DNA of 64,000 nucleotides from Microtetraspora glauca (GTDB lineage Bacteria > Actinomycetota > Actinomycetes > Streptosporangiales > Streptosporangiaceae). The stretch lies in NCBI GenBank assembly GCA_001570385.1, contig BBYL01000009.1, forward strand, positions 124,001 through 188,000, given 5' to 3'. Shown here one piece after another: positions 1 through 8,014 of this stretch. Position numbers and translations under genes: made by a program. Position 1 is the first letter of the stretch. Each line of letters begins with the position of its first letter. Below the pieces are notes generated by a model. The model was given only the letters and a program-made list of their open reading frames with translations. It did not search any database and was not told the DNA's origin.

Positions 1-466
1 TCTGGTCGGCCACCGGCTGGCGGACCCAGGACACCTGGTGAACGGCGGGACGGCCCGCGAACTCGCGGATCCGCTCCAGCCGCAGGGCTGTGTCGCCGGG
101 ACGCAGCCGCAGCTCCGCCGCGATCCGGGCGGGGGCTCGGCGCAATGCCCGCCCGGCCACCACGGTGCGCACGTCGTGGCCCTGTTCCCGCAGATCGTCG
201 GCCAGACTGCGGAGCGAGCCGAGCTGGTACGCCAGGTGGGGCGGGGCCACGAACGTGCCCTTGCCGGGCCGCTGCACGATCAGCCTTTCGTCGCTGAGTT
301 CTCGCAACGCCTGGCGCAGCGTCATGAGGGTCACCCCGTAGGAGGCGCTCAGCTCCCGTTGCGGGGGCAGGGCCTCCCCGGGGGAGTAGTGTCCCGACCG
401 GATCTTCGCGGCGAGGTCGGCGGCGATGGCGCGGTATCTCGTCTCGTGCCCGGCGTCGGGGGTCAT
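1..466 (-). CDS. GntR-family (HutC-type) transcriptional regulator, 3' end outside window
   Basis: About 155 codons are visible, running off the left edge. Residues about 7-75 form a GntR winged helix: PGEALPPQRELSASYGVT is followed by a recognition-helix stretch LMTLRQALRELSDE and a wing RPGKGTFV. Residues from about 80 begin a UTRA effector domain (LGSLRSLADDLREQGHDV, then RPGDTALRLERIREFAGRP), which places it in the HutC subfamily. The ATG at 464-466 lies only 9 bases after the trpA stop, so it is the third gene of a trpB-trpA-regulator operon. By family, it is a ligand-responsive repressor. The likely target is the twin GTTCTATAAC repeat ahead of trpB, which would make the operon autoregulated (inference). 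The C-terminal ligand pocket is not in the window. Confidence 0.88.
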   Translation of the reverse strand, partial: MTPDAGHETRYRAIAADLAAKIRSGHYSPGEALPPQRELSASYGVTLMTLRQALRELSDERLIVQRPGKGTFVAPPHLAYQLGSLRSLADDLREQGHDVRTVVAGRALRRAPARIAAELRLRPGDTALRLERIREFAGRPAVHQVSWVRQPVADQ

Positions 467-475
467 CGTGGTGCG

Positions 476-1273
476 TCACTCCTGGTCGAGGGCCCGGCGC
501 AGGGTCGCGAGGAAGGCCCGCAGGTCGTCCGGCCCCGCCCCGTCGAGCACCCGCCGCATGACCGCGGCGCCGACCACCACGCCGTCGGCGTACCGGCCGG
601 CCTCCCGCGCCTGGTCGGGCGTGGAAATGCCAAATCCTAGCAAGACCGGCCGGTCGGTGCCGCGTCTGATCCGCGCGGTGAGCTCCGCGGCCGAGGCGGC
701 GAGGGCGGCCCGCTCGCCGGTGGTGCCCATCAGCGACACCGCGTAGACGAATCCCCGGCTGCGGCGCGAGATCTCCTCAAGCCTCTCGCGCGGCGTCGCC
801 GGCGACGCCAGCAGGACCAGTTCGACCCCGGCGGCGGCGGCCACGTCCGTCATCTCGTCCGCCTCGTGCACCGGCAGGTCGGGCACGATCAGACCGCTGA
901 CGCCGGCCCGGCGCAGCGCGGCGCAGAACGCCTCGGGCCCGTCATGCAGCACCAGGTTGTAGTAGGTGCTGGCGACCAACGGCACGCCCAGGTCCCGGAC
1001 CTCGGCCAGGTCGGCCAGGATCCGGCGGGTGCTCGCCCCCCGGGCCAGCGCCGTGTCGCTCGCCTGCTGGATGGTGGCGCCGTCGAGCGTGGGGTCGGAG
1101 AACGGCAGGCCGAGCTCGATCGCGTCCGCGCCGGCTTCGACGAACGCTTTCAGGTACCGCGTCCAGCCGGGCGTGACACCCCCGGTGACGTACGGCATGA
1201 GCAGACCGCGACCGGTGTCCCGGCGGGCACGCAGGTGGCGTTCGACCGCGCCCGGGGCCAGGATGTTCGTCAC
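476..1273 (-). CDS. trpA: Tryptophan synthase alpha chain
   Basis: TrpA splits indole-3-glycerol phosphate into indole and glyceraldehyde 3-phosphate and channels the indole to TrpB. The 265 residues match the family length. The catalytic Glu and Asp sit in [29 protein letters not shown], the [13 protein letters not shown] phosphate-site segment and the [10 protein letters not shown] loop are all present. The start is GTG (1271-1273) and overlaps the trpB stop in a GTGA junction, so the two chains are translationally coupled. No trpC, trpD or trpE is next to it, so this is a stand-alone trpBA pair, most likely an accessory copy besides the main pathway genes (inference). Confidence 0.96.
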   Translation of the reverse strand: MTNILAPGAVERHLRARRDTGRGLLMPYVTGGVTPGWTRYLKAFVEAGADAIELGLPFSDPTLDGATIQQASDTALARGASTRRILADLAEVRDLGVPLVASTYYNLVLHDGPEAFCAALRRAGVSGLIVPDLPVHEADEMTDVAAAAGVELVLLASPATPRERLEEISRRSRGFVYAVSLMGTTGERAALAASAAELTARIRRGTDRPVLLGFGISTPDQAREAGRYADGVVVGAAVMRRVLDGAGPDDLRAFLATLRRALDQE

Positions 1274-2475
1274 ACCAGCTCCTTCAGGGTAGAGATGTCC
1301 TTGTCGCCCCGGCCGGACAGCGTCATCAGGACCGTCGATCCGGCGGGCAGGTCGCCGCCGCCCGCCGCGCGGATCACCCAGGCGAGGGCGTGCGCCGATT
1401 CGAGCGCAGGGACGATGCCCTCGGTGCGCGCCAGCCGTACCGCCGCGCCGACCGCCTCATCGTCGGTCACCGTGACGTACCGGGCCCGGCCCAGGTCGCG
1501 CAGGTGGGCGTGCTCCGGGCCGACTCCCGGGTAGTCGAGCCCGGCGGCGATGGAGTGCGCCTCGACGATCTGCCCGTCGTCGTCCTGCAGGAACAGCGAG
1601 CGGCAGCCGTGGAGGACGCCGAGCCTGCCACGGGCCGCCCCGGCGCCGCCCTCGGCCTCGACACCGACGAAGCGCGCCGAGGTGTCGGCGAAGCCGGCGA
1701 ACGTGCCGGCCGCGTTGGAGCCACCGCCGACGCACGCGACCACGTGGTCCGGCACGCCGGTCCGCAGTTCGGCGGCACACTGCCCGCGGGCCTCGTCGCC
1801 GATGACCCGCTGGAACTCCCTGACCATCCACGGGTACGGATCCGGCCCGATGACCGAGCCGACGCAGTAGTGGGAGTCGCCGGTGACGCCCACCCAGTGC
1901 CGCATGGCCTCGCTGGTCGCGTCCTTGAGCGTGCGGCTGCCCGTGGTGACCGGGATCACCTCGGCGCCCAGCATGCGCATCCGGAAGACGTTCAACGCCT
2001 GCCGCTCGATGTCGCGTTCGCCCATGAAGACCGTGGCCTCGAGCCCGAGCAGCGCGGCGGCGGTCGCGGTGGCCACCCCGTGCTGGCCCGCTCCCGTCTC
2101 GGCGATCAGCCTGCGCCGTCCCATCCGTGCGGCGAGCAGGGCCTGGCCCAGCACATTGTTGATCTTGTGTGACCCGGTGTGGGTGAGGTCCTCGCGCTTG
2201 AGGTACAGCCGCACGCCCAGCTCCTGCGACAGCCGCCGGGCCGGTGTGAGCGGAGTCGGCCGTCCGGCGTGCAGGGCGAGCAGTTCCGCCAAGGCGCCGC
2301 GGAAGCCCGGATCCGCCCTCGCCTCCCGGAACGCCTCGTCCACCTCGCGGCACGCCTCCACCAGGGACTCCGGCGCGTACCTCCCGCCGTACTCGCCGAA
2401 CCGGCCCCGTGCCCGGGGATCGCCCATCGTCCTGCTCGCCGGGACTGGCTCACGCCATGGCGACACATCTCGCAT
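1270..2475 (-). CDS. trpB: Tryptophan synthase beta chain
   Basis: TrpB condenses indole with L-serine to tryptophan using pyridoxal phosphate. The 401 residues show [11 protein letters not shown] near the N-terminus, the PLP lysine K104 in [16 protein letters not shown], the catalytic [12 protein letters not shown] loop, and the phosphate-binding [12 protein letters not shown]. The start ATG at 2475 is well supported by GAGGTGAG a few bases upstream. A second ATG lies three codons in, but the first has the better spacing. It is the first gene of the operon and is followed by trpA through a 4-base overlap. An operator-like twin repeat lies 15-44 bases upstream. This is the TrpB1 type that pairs with an alpha chain. 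Confidence 0.97.
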   Translation of the reverse strand: MRDVSPWREPVPASRTMGDPRARGRFGEYGGRYAPESLVEACREVDEAFREARADPGFRGALAELLALHAGRPTPLTPARRLSQELGVRLYLKREDLTHTGSHKINNVLGQALLAARMGRRRLIAETGAGQHGVATATAAALLGLEATVFMGERDIERQALNVFRMRMLGAEVIPVTTGSRTLKDATSEAMRHWVGVTGDSHYCVGSVIGPDPYPWMVREFQRVIGDEARGQCAAELRTGVPDHVVACVGGGSNAAGTFAGFADTSARFVGVEAEGGAGAARGRLGVLHGCRSLFLQDDDGQIVEAHSIAAGLDYPGVGPEHAHLRDLGRARYVTVTDDEAVGAAVRLARTEGIVPALESAHALAWVIRAAGGGDLPAGSTVLMTLSGRGDKDISTLKELV

Positions 2476-2489
2476 CCCACACTCACCTC

Positions 2490-2519
2490 GTTCTATAACT
2501 CTTCAGAGAGTTCTATAAC
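2490..2519 (-). promoter_or_regulatory. Twin GTTCTATAAC repeat, probable GntR operator of the trpBA operon
   Basis: Two identical copies of GTTCTATAAC (2490-2499 and 2510-2519) are spaced 20 bases apart, about two helical turns, directly ahead of the trpB ribosome binding site. The GT-n-TATA-AC core resembles sites bound by HutC-type GntR regulators, and such a regulator ends this operon. The spacer TCTTCAGAGA adds a short inverted repeat. No separate -35/-10 pair is obvious, so the repeats may overlap the promoter. Confidence 0.55.
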
Positions 2520-2736
2520 AGTGGGTGTGGCATGGACGGCCTGGGGCGCGCCACCCCCGGCCGGTCCCGCTCGCCGGCGCGCGTATTGGGGTGCTGTCAA
2601 GAAACGTGTCACCAGCCGCGAACGAGCGTGTTCCGGCAGGTCGGCAGGGTGCATACGTGACCACGGCGACGCCGATTACCGACTGCCCGGCGGGAATTCG
2701 GATGCGAGGGTCGGTGGGGTGGTGTGTGATCGGGGC

Positions 2737-3381
2737 ATGGTGATCGAGATGGGTGGTCCCGGGGTCGACGGGCTCGATGACATGGTGCGGGTGTTGGGGG
2801 AGTGGCAGCACGACGGAGGGCCCGTGCAGGTGCATCCGGGGGATGTGGGGTGGTTCTGGAGCTTCGGTGCGAAGCGGACGGCGGAGGCGACGCGGACCTG
2901 GAGTCGGGCCGGGGAAGTTCTGGCGGTCGGGCTGCTGGACGGTGCGGAGTTGCTGTGGTTGGCGTTCGCGCCGGAGGCGTTGCGGGACGAGGAGTTGGCG
3001 CAGCAGGTGGCCGAGGACGTGTCGGCACCTGAGCGTGGTGTGCTGCTCGAGGGCAAGGTGTACGTCGAAGCGCCGACGGGTGCGCTGGTCCAGGACCTGT
3101 TGTTCCAGGACGGCTGGGAGAGTGGCGAGCCATGGACGCTACTTCGGCGTGACCTCGGCGCCCCTGTGCCGGATCCCGTTCGCGTCGAGGTGAGCGGGCC
3201 GGAACAGGCGCACGAGTGGGCCGCGGCCCTGCGCGCGTCGTTCGACGGGTCGACGTTCACCGACGAGCGCTGGCACGCGATGGCGGCAGGTGCGCCGTAT
3301 GTCGACGCCGTCGCCACCTACCAGTCGGCCGGCCTCGAGCAGTTGCCCGAGAGGCGGGACCTTTACCGCAACGCTTCCTGA
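2737..3381 (+). pseudogene. GNAT-family N-acetyltransferase with central in-frame deletion
   Basis: The reading frame of 214 codons is open from the ATG at 2737. Its first about 185 residues and its end (VATYQSAGLEQLPERRDLY) look like the start and finish of an actinobacterial GNAT protein. In such proteins the stretch between holds the acetyl-CoA motif A (Q/R-x-x-G-x-G) and the central strands. Here the text jumps from AAGAPYVDA straight to the helix normally found near the C-terminus. About 60-70 codons therefore seem to be missing without breaking the frame. The product should not bind acetyl-CoA. The family call comes from recall of sequence style, not a search. Confidence 0.6.
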
Positions 3382-3518
3382 GGCTTCCGGTGCGGGGTCG
3401 CGGTGTGGCCAGTGATCGCGAGGCCGGTCTCGGCGAGGCAGCCACCTCAGGTGTCGCACCGGACAGAACCGGAGCAGTGTGATCCGCCGAGCTTGCGCGA
3501 CCGATAGCCTGTGTCATC

Positions 3519-3956
3519 GTGGCGCGCGCTCTGACCTTGCCGATCTTGTTCGTGGTGTGCGGCGTCGTCGTGGCGGCCGTGCGAATCGCCGCAGGGTCCC
3601 CGGTCGCTGCCGGTATAGCGCTGCTGGTGTTCGTGCTGCTCGCCGGACTGTACTCTCCGCTGGCGTTCCCGAGGTCGATCGGTGCGGCGGAGGCGCAACG
3701 CCGCAGCGCCATCGACGGTCGGCCGATCGTCTACTGGCGGGCGGGCTGCAAGTACTGCCTACGGCTGCGGATCCGGTTGGGCCGCGACGCCCGCCGGCTG
3801 CACTGGGTCGACATCTGGCGCGACCCGGCGGGTGCGGCGGCGGTGAGGGCCGCCACCGGTGGCGACGAGACGGTGCCGACCGTGGTGCTGGCGGGCCGGC
3901 CGTACATCAACCCGGATCCTGGGTGGGTGCGCGAACAACTACCCCAATCCACCTGA
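3519..3956 (+). CDS. Membrane-anchored glutaredoxin/mycoredoxin-like protein
   Basis: 145 residues. Two hydrophobic segments (about 5-24 and 28-48) are followed by a soluble redoxin domain. The domain opens with IVYWRAGCKYCLRLR, placing the CxxC pair at about residues 76 and 79, and continues to the cis-proline loop TVPTVVLAGRPYINP. This is the glutaredoxin-like fold used in actinobacteria with mycothiol (mycoredoxin). The likely role is reduction of mixed disulfides at the cytoplasmic face of the membrane. The start is GTG at 3519; the ribosome binding site is weak. It stands alone, next to degraded genes on both sides. Confidence 0.8.
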   Translation: MARALTLPILFVVCGVVVAAVRIAAGSPVAAGIALLVFVLLAGLYSPLAFPRSIGAAEAQRRSAIDGRPIVYWRAGCKYCLRLRIRLGRDARRLHWVDIWRDPAGAAAVRAATGGDETVPTVVLAGRPYINPDPGWVREQLPQST

Positions 3957-4041
3957 AGCGGTCAAATCCGCTCGGCCAGGGTCGGCGGAGGGATTCACCG
4001 GCTGGTCCCGCTGACTACGTCAACCCTGACGCGCCCGGGTC

Positions 4042-4290
4042 GTGCCGCCGCCCGCCGACCTCGACCCGGACTCCGGGCGGGCCCGCCTGTCCTACCGCCG
4101 CGCCGTCGAGTGTTTCGAGACCGCCACGGCCGAACTTGCGGGCGGGCCGTGGACACTACACCAGCTGCGCCATTCGGCGCTGACCCACGCCGCTGAAGAC
4201 CGCGCCAACACCTCCACGTTGCTGGCCTACTCCGGGCACACCTCGGTCGCCTCCCTGGCCCGCTACGCCCGGGTCTCGCCTGCACCTGAT
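4042..4290 (+). pseudogene. Tyrosine recombinase (integrase) C-terminal fragment
   Basis: The fragment holds the second half of a tyrosine recombinase active site: HQLRHSALTHAAED (the HxxR box), LLAYSGHTS (the late His), and SLARYARV (the nucleophile tyrosine). There is no N-terminal DNA-binding or core-binding region and no first catalytic arginine. The frame then runs on into unrelated sequence. It is a relic of an integrated element or of a transposon-borne integrase. Confidence 0.65.
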
Positions 4291-4346
4291 CGGCCGCTAC
4301 GCCGACGTCGCGCGCCCGGCGACGTGACCCCGCGGCTGGGTCACGG

Positions 4347-4724
4347 TCATGACGAGGCCGATGCTGCCGCGCCGGACGTCAGCGCCGCCTGTACGATGCG
4401 GATCGCCTCGCCCGCGTCGATGCCGACGCTGGCGATCACGGCCGCGTAGTCGGCGGCGGCCCGGCGGGCCCGCTCCCGGCCCTCCTCCCCGGCGGCCGAC
4501 ACGAACGAGCCCGCCCGCCCGCGCGTTTCGATCAGCCCCGCTTCCTCCAGCTCCCGGTAGGCCCGGCCGACCGTGTTGACGGCCAGGCCGAGGTCGGCCG
4601 CGAGGTGGCGGATGGTCGGCAGGCGGGCGCCCACGGCAAGCGTGCGGTCCTGGATCTGCCGGGCGAGCTGGGCCCGCAGCTGCTCGAACGGCGGCACCGG
4701 CGAGGCCGCATCGATGACGATCAT
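4347..4724 (-). CDS. GntR-family regulator, YtrA type
   Basis: 125 residues. A GntR winged helix (VPPFEQLRAQLARQIQDRTL, then GARLPTIRHLAADLGLAVNT and the wing ETRGRAGSFV) is followed by a short helical tail of about 45 residues, as in YtrA-type regulators. The start is ATG at 4724 and overlaps the stop of the upstream membrane gene in an ATGA junction. YtrA-type regulators usually control an adjacent transport or membrane gene, often in response to antibiotics or cell-envelope stress. Here the partner is the six-helix protein encoded just upstream in the same operon. The inverted repeat at 5565-5586 is a candidate operator. Confidence 0.88.
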   Translation of the reverse strand: MIVIDAASPVPPFEQLRAQLARQIQDRTLAVGARLPTIRHLAADLGLAVNTVGRAYRELEEAGLIETRGRAGSFVSAAGEEGRERARRAAADYAAVIASVGIDAGEAIRIVQAALTSGAAASASS

Positions 4725-5536
4725 CGGACGCTCATGGCCCGCCGGGCCACCGTCGCGCTCGACGGCGTCTTGGCATGGAGCGCGACGCACGTGACCAGGC
4801 CCAGGATCAGGTAGGCGACCGCAGCGGCGCTCCACCAGCCGGGCGCGGTGCCGAACAGCAGCACCATGGGCAGCGACCACTGCACGTTCGGCGTGGTGAG
4901 GTCGCGGGCGTCCTCGACGCGCATGATGACGTCGGCGGTCAGCGACTCCTCGTCCTCGGCCACGACCGGGCGCCTGAGCAGGTGGCGCAGCTGCATGGCG
5001 ATGATGGCTGTCACGCCGAGCAGGCCGATCAGCAGGACGACGGCCAGCTGCCGCACGGTGGGGTCGGGAACGGCCAGGGCGCTCCCGACCAGCACCATCG
5101 CACCGGCGAACGTAGCGACCGCGAAGACGGCGTACGGCCGGCCGAGCACGGCCCGCCAGCCGGGCTGGATCAGATGGGCGGCCCTGCGGGACAGCGACGC
5201 GCCCGCCCGCTGGTCGACGCGTCGCACCCACCAGTCGAGCAGCGACTGTGCCAGCAGCAGCCCAGCCACCAACGCGGTCAGGGCCAGCAGCGGCAGCGGG
5301 CGATGCGACTGGAAGCCGCCGAAGGCGGAAGTGGCGGCGAGCGCGCTCGCGATGATCAGCACGGCCAGGATGAGGTGAGCGGCGAGGCGGGCGCGTCTCC
5401 GGACCGCCAGCCGGTCGGCCAGCAGCGGGGTCGGGCGGGTGCCGGCCAGGTCGTGCCGGGCCAGCCACTCGCCCGCCAGTCGCAGATCAGCCGCACGCGC
5501 CGGCGGGCCGGCGTCCGATAACGGTTCACCGGTCAT
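4721..5536 (-). CDS. Multi-spanning membrane protein partnered with YtrA-type regulator
   Basis: 271 residues. A basic N-terminal cytoplasmic stretch of about 48 residues leads into roughly six hydrophobic segments: about 52-72, 83-102, 135-157, 163-182, 223-240 and 243-260. I do not recognise catalytic motifs. The ATG at 5536 has a near-perfect AAAGGAGG site five bases upstream. It is the first gene of a two-gene operon with the GntR regulator and overlaps it by 4 bases. The pairing resembles regulator/membrane-protein modules of actinobacteria whose function is mostly unknown. An envelope-stress or export role would be a guess. Confidence 0.75.
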   Translation of the reverse strand: MTGEPLSDAGPPARAADLRLAGEWLARHDLAGTRPTPLLADRLAVRRRARLAAHLILAVLIIASALAATSAFGGFQSHRPLPLLALTALVAGLLLAQSLLDWWVRRVDQRAGASLSRRAAHLIQPGWRAVLGRPYAVFAVATFAGAMVLVGSALAVPDPTVRQLAVVLLIGLLGVTAIIAMQLRHLLRRPVVAEDEESLTADVIMRVEDARDLTTPNVQWSLPMVLLFGTAPGWWSAAAVAYLILGLVTCVALHAKTPSSATVARRAMSVR

Positions 5537-5564
5537 AGTTCCTCCTTTGTCGCAAGCTTTGTAG

Positions 5565-5586
5565 CAACATAGTGCGTCATATATTG
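5565..5586 (-). promoter_or_regulatory. Inverted repeat in the leader of the YtrA-type operon
   Basis: CAACATA (5565-5571), an 8-base spacer and TATATTG (5580-5586) form an inverted repeat with one mismatch. It lies about 30 bases upstream of the membrane-protein start, in an unusually AT-rich patch. TTTGT/ACAAA flank it symmetrically. The position suits an operator for the regulator of this operon. Confidence 0.4.
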
Positions 5587-5679
5587 AGACAAAGTCAACG
5601 CTCCGCGGGCTCTCGTCGTCCCGGTGCCGCTGGCGGCCCCGCCCCGCGTGTACCTGGTTGCACGAGTCTTAGCGACGGA

Positions 5680-5901
5680 GATGGTGGCCAGGTCGTCGGT
5701 GTCGACGGTGTGGCCCTCGGCAGCGAGCTGGTTGGCGGCGTCGGTGATGTCGCAGGCGGTGGAATAGATGACGCAGTTGGCGATCAACTCGTTGAACTTG
5801 ACCACCTTCTCCTGGTAGTCGGGGTCGTTGTGGCCGATCAGCTTGCCGCCGAACTCCTCACCACGGGACTTGCTGCGAGTGGCCGGCTCCCTGGTCGCCA
5901 A
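5680..5901 (-). pseudogene. Tn3-family transposase C-terminal fragment
   Basis: The minus strand reads KFNELIANCVIYSTACDITD and then an NQLAAEGHTVDTDDLATIS segment. This matches the closing region of Tn3 transposases, where the N-E-L-x-A-N-C and 'GH-V-...-DL-A-SP' patterns recur. The frame then changes into unrelated residues that run up to the downstream membrane gene. There are no terminal repeats around it, so this is debris. Confidence 0.6.
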
Positions 5902-5960
5902 CCAGGTGCGCGTCTACGACCTGCTGCGGATGTTCGGCCCTGAGGGACCGCCGACCCCGT
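5882..5960 (+). pseudogene. Tn3-family transposase internal fragment, opposite strand
   Basis: The plus strand reads NQVRVYDLLRMFGPEGPPTP, the pattern 'Y-D-L-L-R-M-F-G-x-E-G-x-P-T-P-L-G' found upstream of the C-terminal region in Tn3 transposases. It lies on the opposite strand from the fragment at 5680-5901 and touches it, so an element here was inverted or rearranged before decaying. Confidence 0.5.
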
Positions 5961-6017
5961 TGGGATCGCGGCAAGGCCCAGAGAAGGTGCGTTCTCAAGA
6001 AAATTAAGATCGACATC

Positions 6018-6046
6018 TTGAAAGTTAAAGATGTGCTGGGTATAAC
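6018..6046 (+). promoter_or_regulatory. Strong sigma-A-type promoter of the DUF2089 operon
   Basis: TTGAAA (6018-6023), a 17-base spacer and TATAAC (6041-6046) form a close-to-consensus promoter, rare in DNA this GC-rich. Transcription should start near 6053, which is at the ATG of the first gene. AAGAT-CGAC-ATCTT (6006-6019), a perfect inverted repeat, overlaps the -35 box and could be an operator. Confidence 0.65.
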
Positions 6047-6053
6047 TTTGAAT

Positions 6054-6431
6054 ATGACAGAGCAGGCGATGGACTGGCAGGAACTCACGAACCTGACCCG
6101 GGGCCAGCTGTTCGTCGTCGAGCGGGTGCGCCTGGCAGGCAGCGGCGTCGCGATCGAGGGCGAGTTCGAACTACCGCAACTGGCTCAGCTCAACGTCGAG
6201 GATCAGATCTTCGTCACGGCGTTCGTGCGGTGCCACGGCTCCATCAAGCAGATGGAACGGATCTTCGGGGTGAGCTACCCGACGATCAAATCCCGACTGA
6301 ACCGGATCACGCAGATGCTCGACTTCGTGGAGACCGACCCGGCTCCCTCGCGTGCCGACATCATCGACCGGTTGCGCCGCGGCGAGATCACCGCACAGCA
6401 GGCACTGTCCGAACTGGAGGGCCGCACGTGA
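6054..6431 (+). CDS. DUF2089-family DNA-binding protein
   Basis: 125 residues from the ATG at 6054. Residues about 10-55 form a beta-rich stretch (TRGQLFVVERVRLAGSGVAI, GEFELPQL). Then comes a helix-turn-helix-like region, FVRCHGSIKQMERIFGVSYP and TIKSRLNRITQML. The tail has a SHOCT-like helical hairpin (RADIIDRLRRGEITAQQALS). This layout is DUF2089, found near YvlB-type proteins and probably regulatory. The promoter puts transcription start at the ATG, so I chose 6054 over the longer TTG frame at 6018. ATG 6069, with AGAGCAGG ahead, is the alternative. The stop overlaps the next ATG by one base. Confidence 0.82.
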   Translation: MTEQAMDWQELTNLTRGQLFVVERVRLAGSGVAIEGEFELPQLAQLNVEDQIFVTAFVRCHGSIKQMERIFGVSYPTIKSRLNRITQMLDFVETDPAPSRADIIDRLRRGEITAQQALSELEGRT

Positions 6432-6688
6432 TGCCGCAGTTGATGACCGTACGAATCAAACGCCCAAACCGTCGCCGCATCCGGATCTGGGTCCCGGTAC
6501 TCCCCGTAGCGCTCGTGCTCTCACCGGTCGTGGTCCTGGCCGCCCTCGCGGCGGCCGTGGCCTGCCTCATATACCGCGTCGATGCGGTGCGGGCACTGGG
6601 CACCGGTTGGCGCATCGTCTCGGCGTTGCCCGGTACCCGAATCGACATCGAGCACGACCGTACGGCCGTGCTCGTCGCCATCCGATAG
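6431..6688 (+). CDS. Small single-span membrane protein of the DUF2089 operon
   Basis: 85 residues. A basic N-terminus (RIKRPNRRRIRIW) leads to one long hydrophobic helix at about 20-47, then a short tail. The start ATG at 6431 overlaps the previous TGA (TGATG), so it is translationally coupled. No family is recognised. The place between DUF2089 and a SHOCT-like protein parallels envelope-stress operons of the YvlB/LiaX kind, where small membrane proteins are common. Confidence 0.75.
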   Translation: MPQLMTVRIKRPNRRRIRIWVPVLPVALVLSPVVVLAALAAAVACLIYRVDAVRALGTGWRIVSALPGTRIDIEHDRTAVLVAIR

Positions 6689-6699
6689 GAGAGATTCCG

Positions 6700-7122
6700 A
6701 TGAACGAACAGCGCAAGGACATCCTCGACATGCTGGCCGAGGGCAAGATCACCGCAGAGGAGGCGGAGCAGCTCATCGCCGCGCTCGAACACGACCAGCC
6801 GCCCGCGGCGTCCAGACTCGACGCCCGGCCGAAGGGCAAGGCGAAATACCTGCGGGTGGTGGTGCACACCCTTGAGGACGGCGAGCCGGGGCGGGTCGAC
6901 GTGCGGGTGCCGCTGCAGCTGCTGCGGGCCGGCGTACAGCTGGCGGCCCTGATCCCGCCACAGGCACTCGATCGGGCCAACACCCAGCTGAACCAGTCAG
7001 GCGTGCCGTTCGACCTGACACAGCTCAAGCCCGAACAACTCGAGGCGCTCGTGGACCACCTCGACGAGATGACCGTGGAGGTCGACCAGCCCGACGCCCA
7101 CGTGCGCGTCTTCTGCGAGTAG
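6700..7122 (+). CDS. SHOCT-like-domain protein (YvlB/LiaX N-terminal type)
   Basis: 140 residues. The N-terminus, NEQRKDILDMLAEGKITAEE followed by AEQLIAAL, is the short helical hairpin seen at the start of YvlB/LiaX proteins. The rest (about 45-140) holds beta-rich and helical segments and no membrane span or catalytic motif that I recognise. The start ATG at 6700 has AGGAGAG 7 bases upstream. It is the last gene of the three-gene operon. A related DUF4097 gene, the usual C-terminal partner of this hairpin, is at 14143-14808 with its own regulator, so the module may be split across the window (inference). Confidence 0.75.
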   Translation: MNEQRKDILDMLAEGKITAEEAEQLIAALEHDQPPAASRLDARPKGKAKYLRVVVHTLEDGEPGRVDVRVPLQLLRAGVQLAALIPPQALDRANTQLNQSGVPFDLTQLKPEQLEALVDHLDEMTVEVDQPDAHVRVFCE

Positions 7123-7234
7123 CCGCCATCCACCTGGACGGACCCCCGAGAGAGTGCTGCGACGCCCTCCCCAGACCGCGCCCGCAACAGCAGAGCACGG
7201 CGAACGGAACCCCGATCCGCGCAGTCGTCGGGGA

Positions 7235-7475
7235 GGACCCTGTGAAGTTCGCCGAGGAGTTCTTCGGATCTACCCGGAGGGTCAGTGGATCAGCCCGAGC
7301 GGGAACGGCTGACCAACGCCATCGATCGCGTCACAGGCGACGAACCATGACGATAGAGAGAACGGATATCCGCATAGCGGCCTTTCAGGCCCAAGGGCCT
7401 GCGATCCACGTGCATGGCCTGGAGAAGTCAAACACGACGCTGCGGATGCTGCGCGGCGTGGACTTCGACGGATAG
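7235..7475 (+). pseudogene. Remnant of a regulator C-terminus and ABC-ATPase N-terminus
   Basis: A frame ending PERERLTNAIDRVTGDEP-stop overlaps an ATG at 7347 in an ATGA junction. The second frame reads GPAIHVHGLEKSNTTLRMLR and GVDFDG, then stops. This is the opening of an ABC ATPase of the drug-export type, cut off before the Walker A motif. What survives is the seam of a former regulator-ABC operon. From 7476 to 7748 I see no other gene. Confidence 0.45.
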
Positions 7476-7748
7476 CGGCCACCTCCTGCATGCGCCATCG
7501 GCGTGGTTTGCTCTGAAGTCGTGCCGGCCGGCTGGATGCGCCGGGTCGGCCACCGGGCCCCTTCGAGCTCGCCCTGCGCCGACTGTCCGTTGATCTACAC
7601 GGTGGCGTGGCCGCGACCGTACGCATGACGTCTCGGGCGCCCTTTGCCGGCACCTGCCACCTCAAGCCGGACACGAAACGCCGCTGGGAGGCGATGAACA
7701 CGACGGCGCCGGCGATCGCCGTACATGGTTCGCGGATTGGGAGCGCAC

Positions 7749-7862
7749 ATGACTATCCCGAACCCGACCGACTCGACCTGGACCGGCATGGTGCCGGTCC
7801 AGGACACGGCGCCGGCCGTGACCGACACTGGCGGTCCCGGTGTCCCCGTGGTCTACCTCAAT
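7749..7862 (+). pseudogene. Alpha/beta hydrolase, 5' part, interrupted by the transposon
   Basis: ATG 7749 opens a frame MTIPNPTDSTWTGMVPVQ that reaches GVPVVYLN at 7862, where the transposon begins. Removing the 3,280-bp element and one copy of the 5-bp duplication joins this frame exactly to 11148, giving VVYLNGQFATQWYWRRV. That is the opening strand and oxyanion region of an alpha/beta hydrolase. Confidence 0.85.
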
Positions 7863-7900
7863 GGCCCTCCGCTCCCGAACGTGTCCCCAGCCGCCAGGTA
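7863..7900 (+). repeat. Left terminal inverted repeat of the 3.3-kb transposon
   Basis: 38 bases starting GGCCCTCCGCTCCCGAAC. It is the reverse complement of 11105-11142 except for one base. It is preceded by TCAAT. Confidence 0.95.
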
Positions 7901-8014
7901 GGTCTCGTGACGCATGACCCCTTATTGAGTGGGGCCGAGGCTGTGGCGGAGAAGTTCGAGGTCGGCGAAGGGGAATCGGCATAACCGGTCGGACTCTTCG
8001 CTCCTGCCTGCCAC

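Noticed and set aside
2179-2736. Upstream extension of the GNAT frame
   Set aside because: It overlaps trpB in antisense and has no coding character before ATG 2737.
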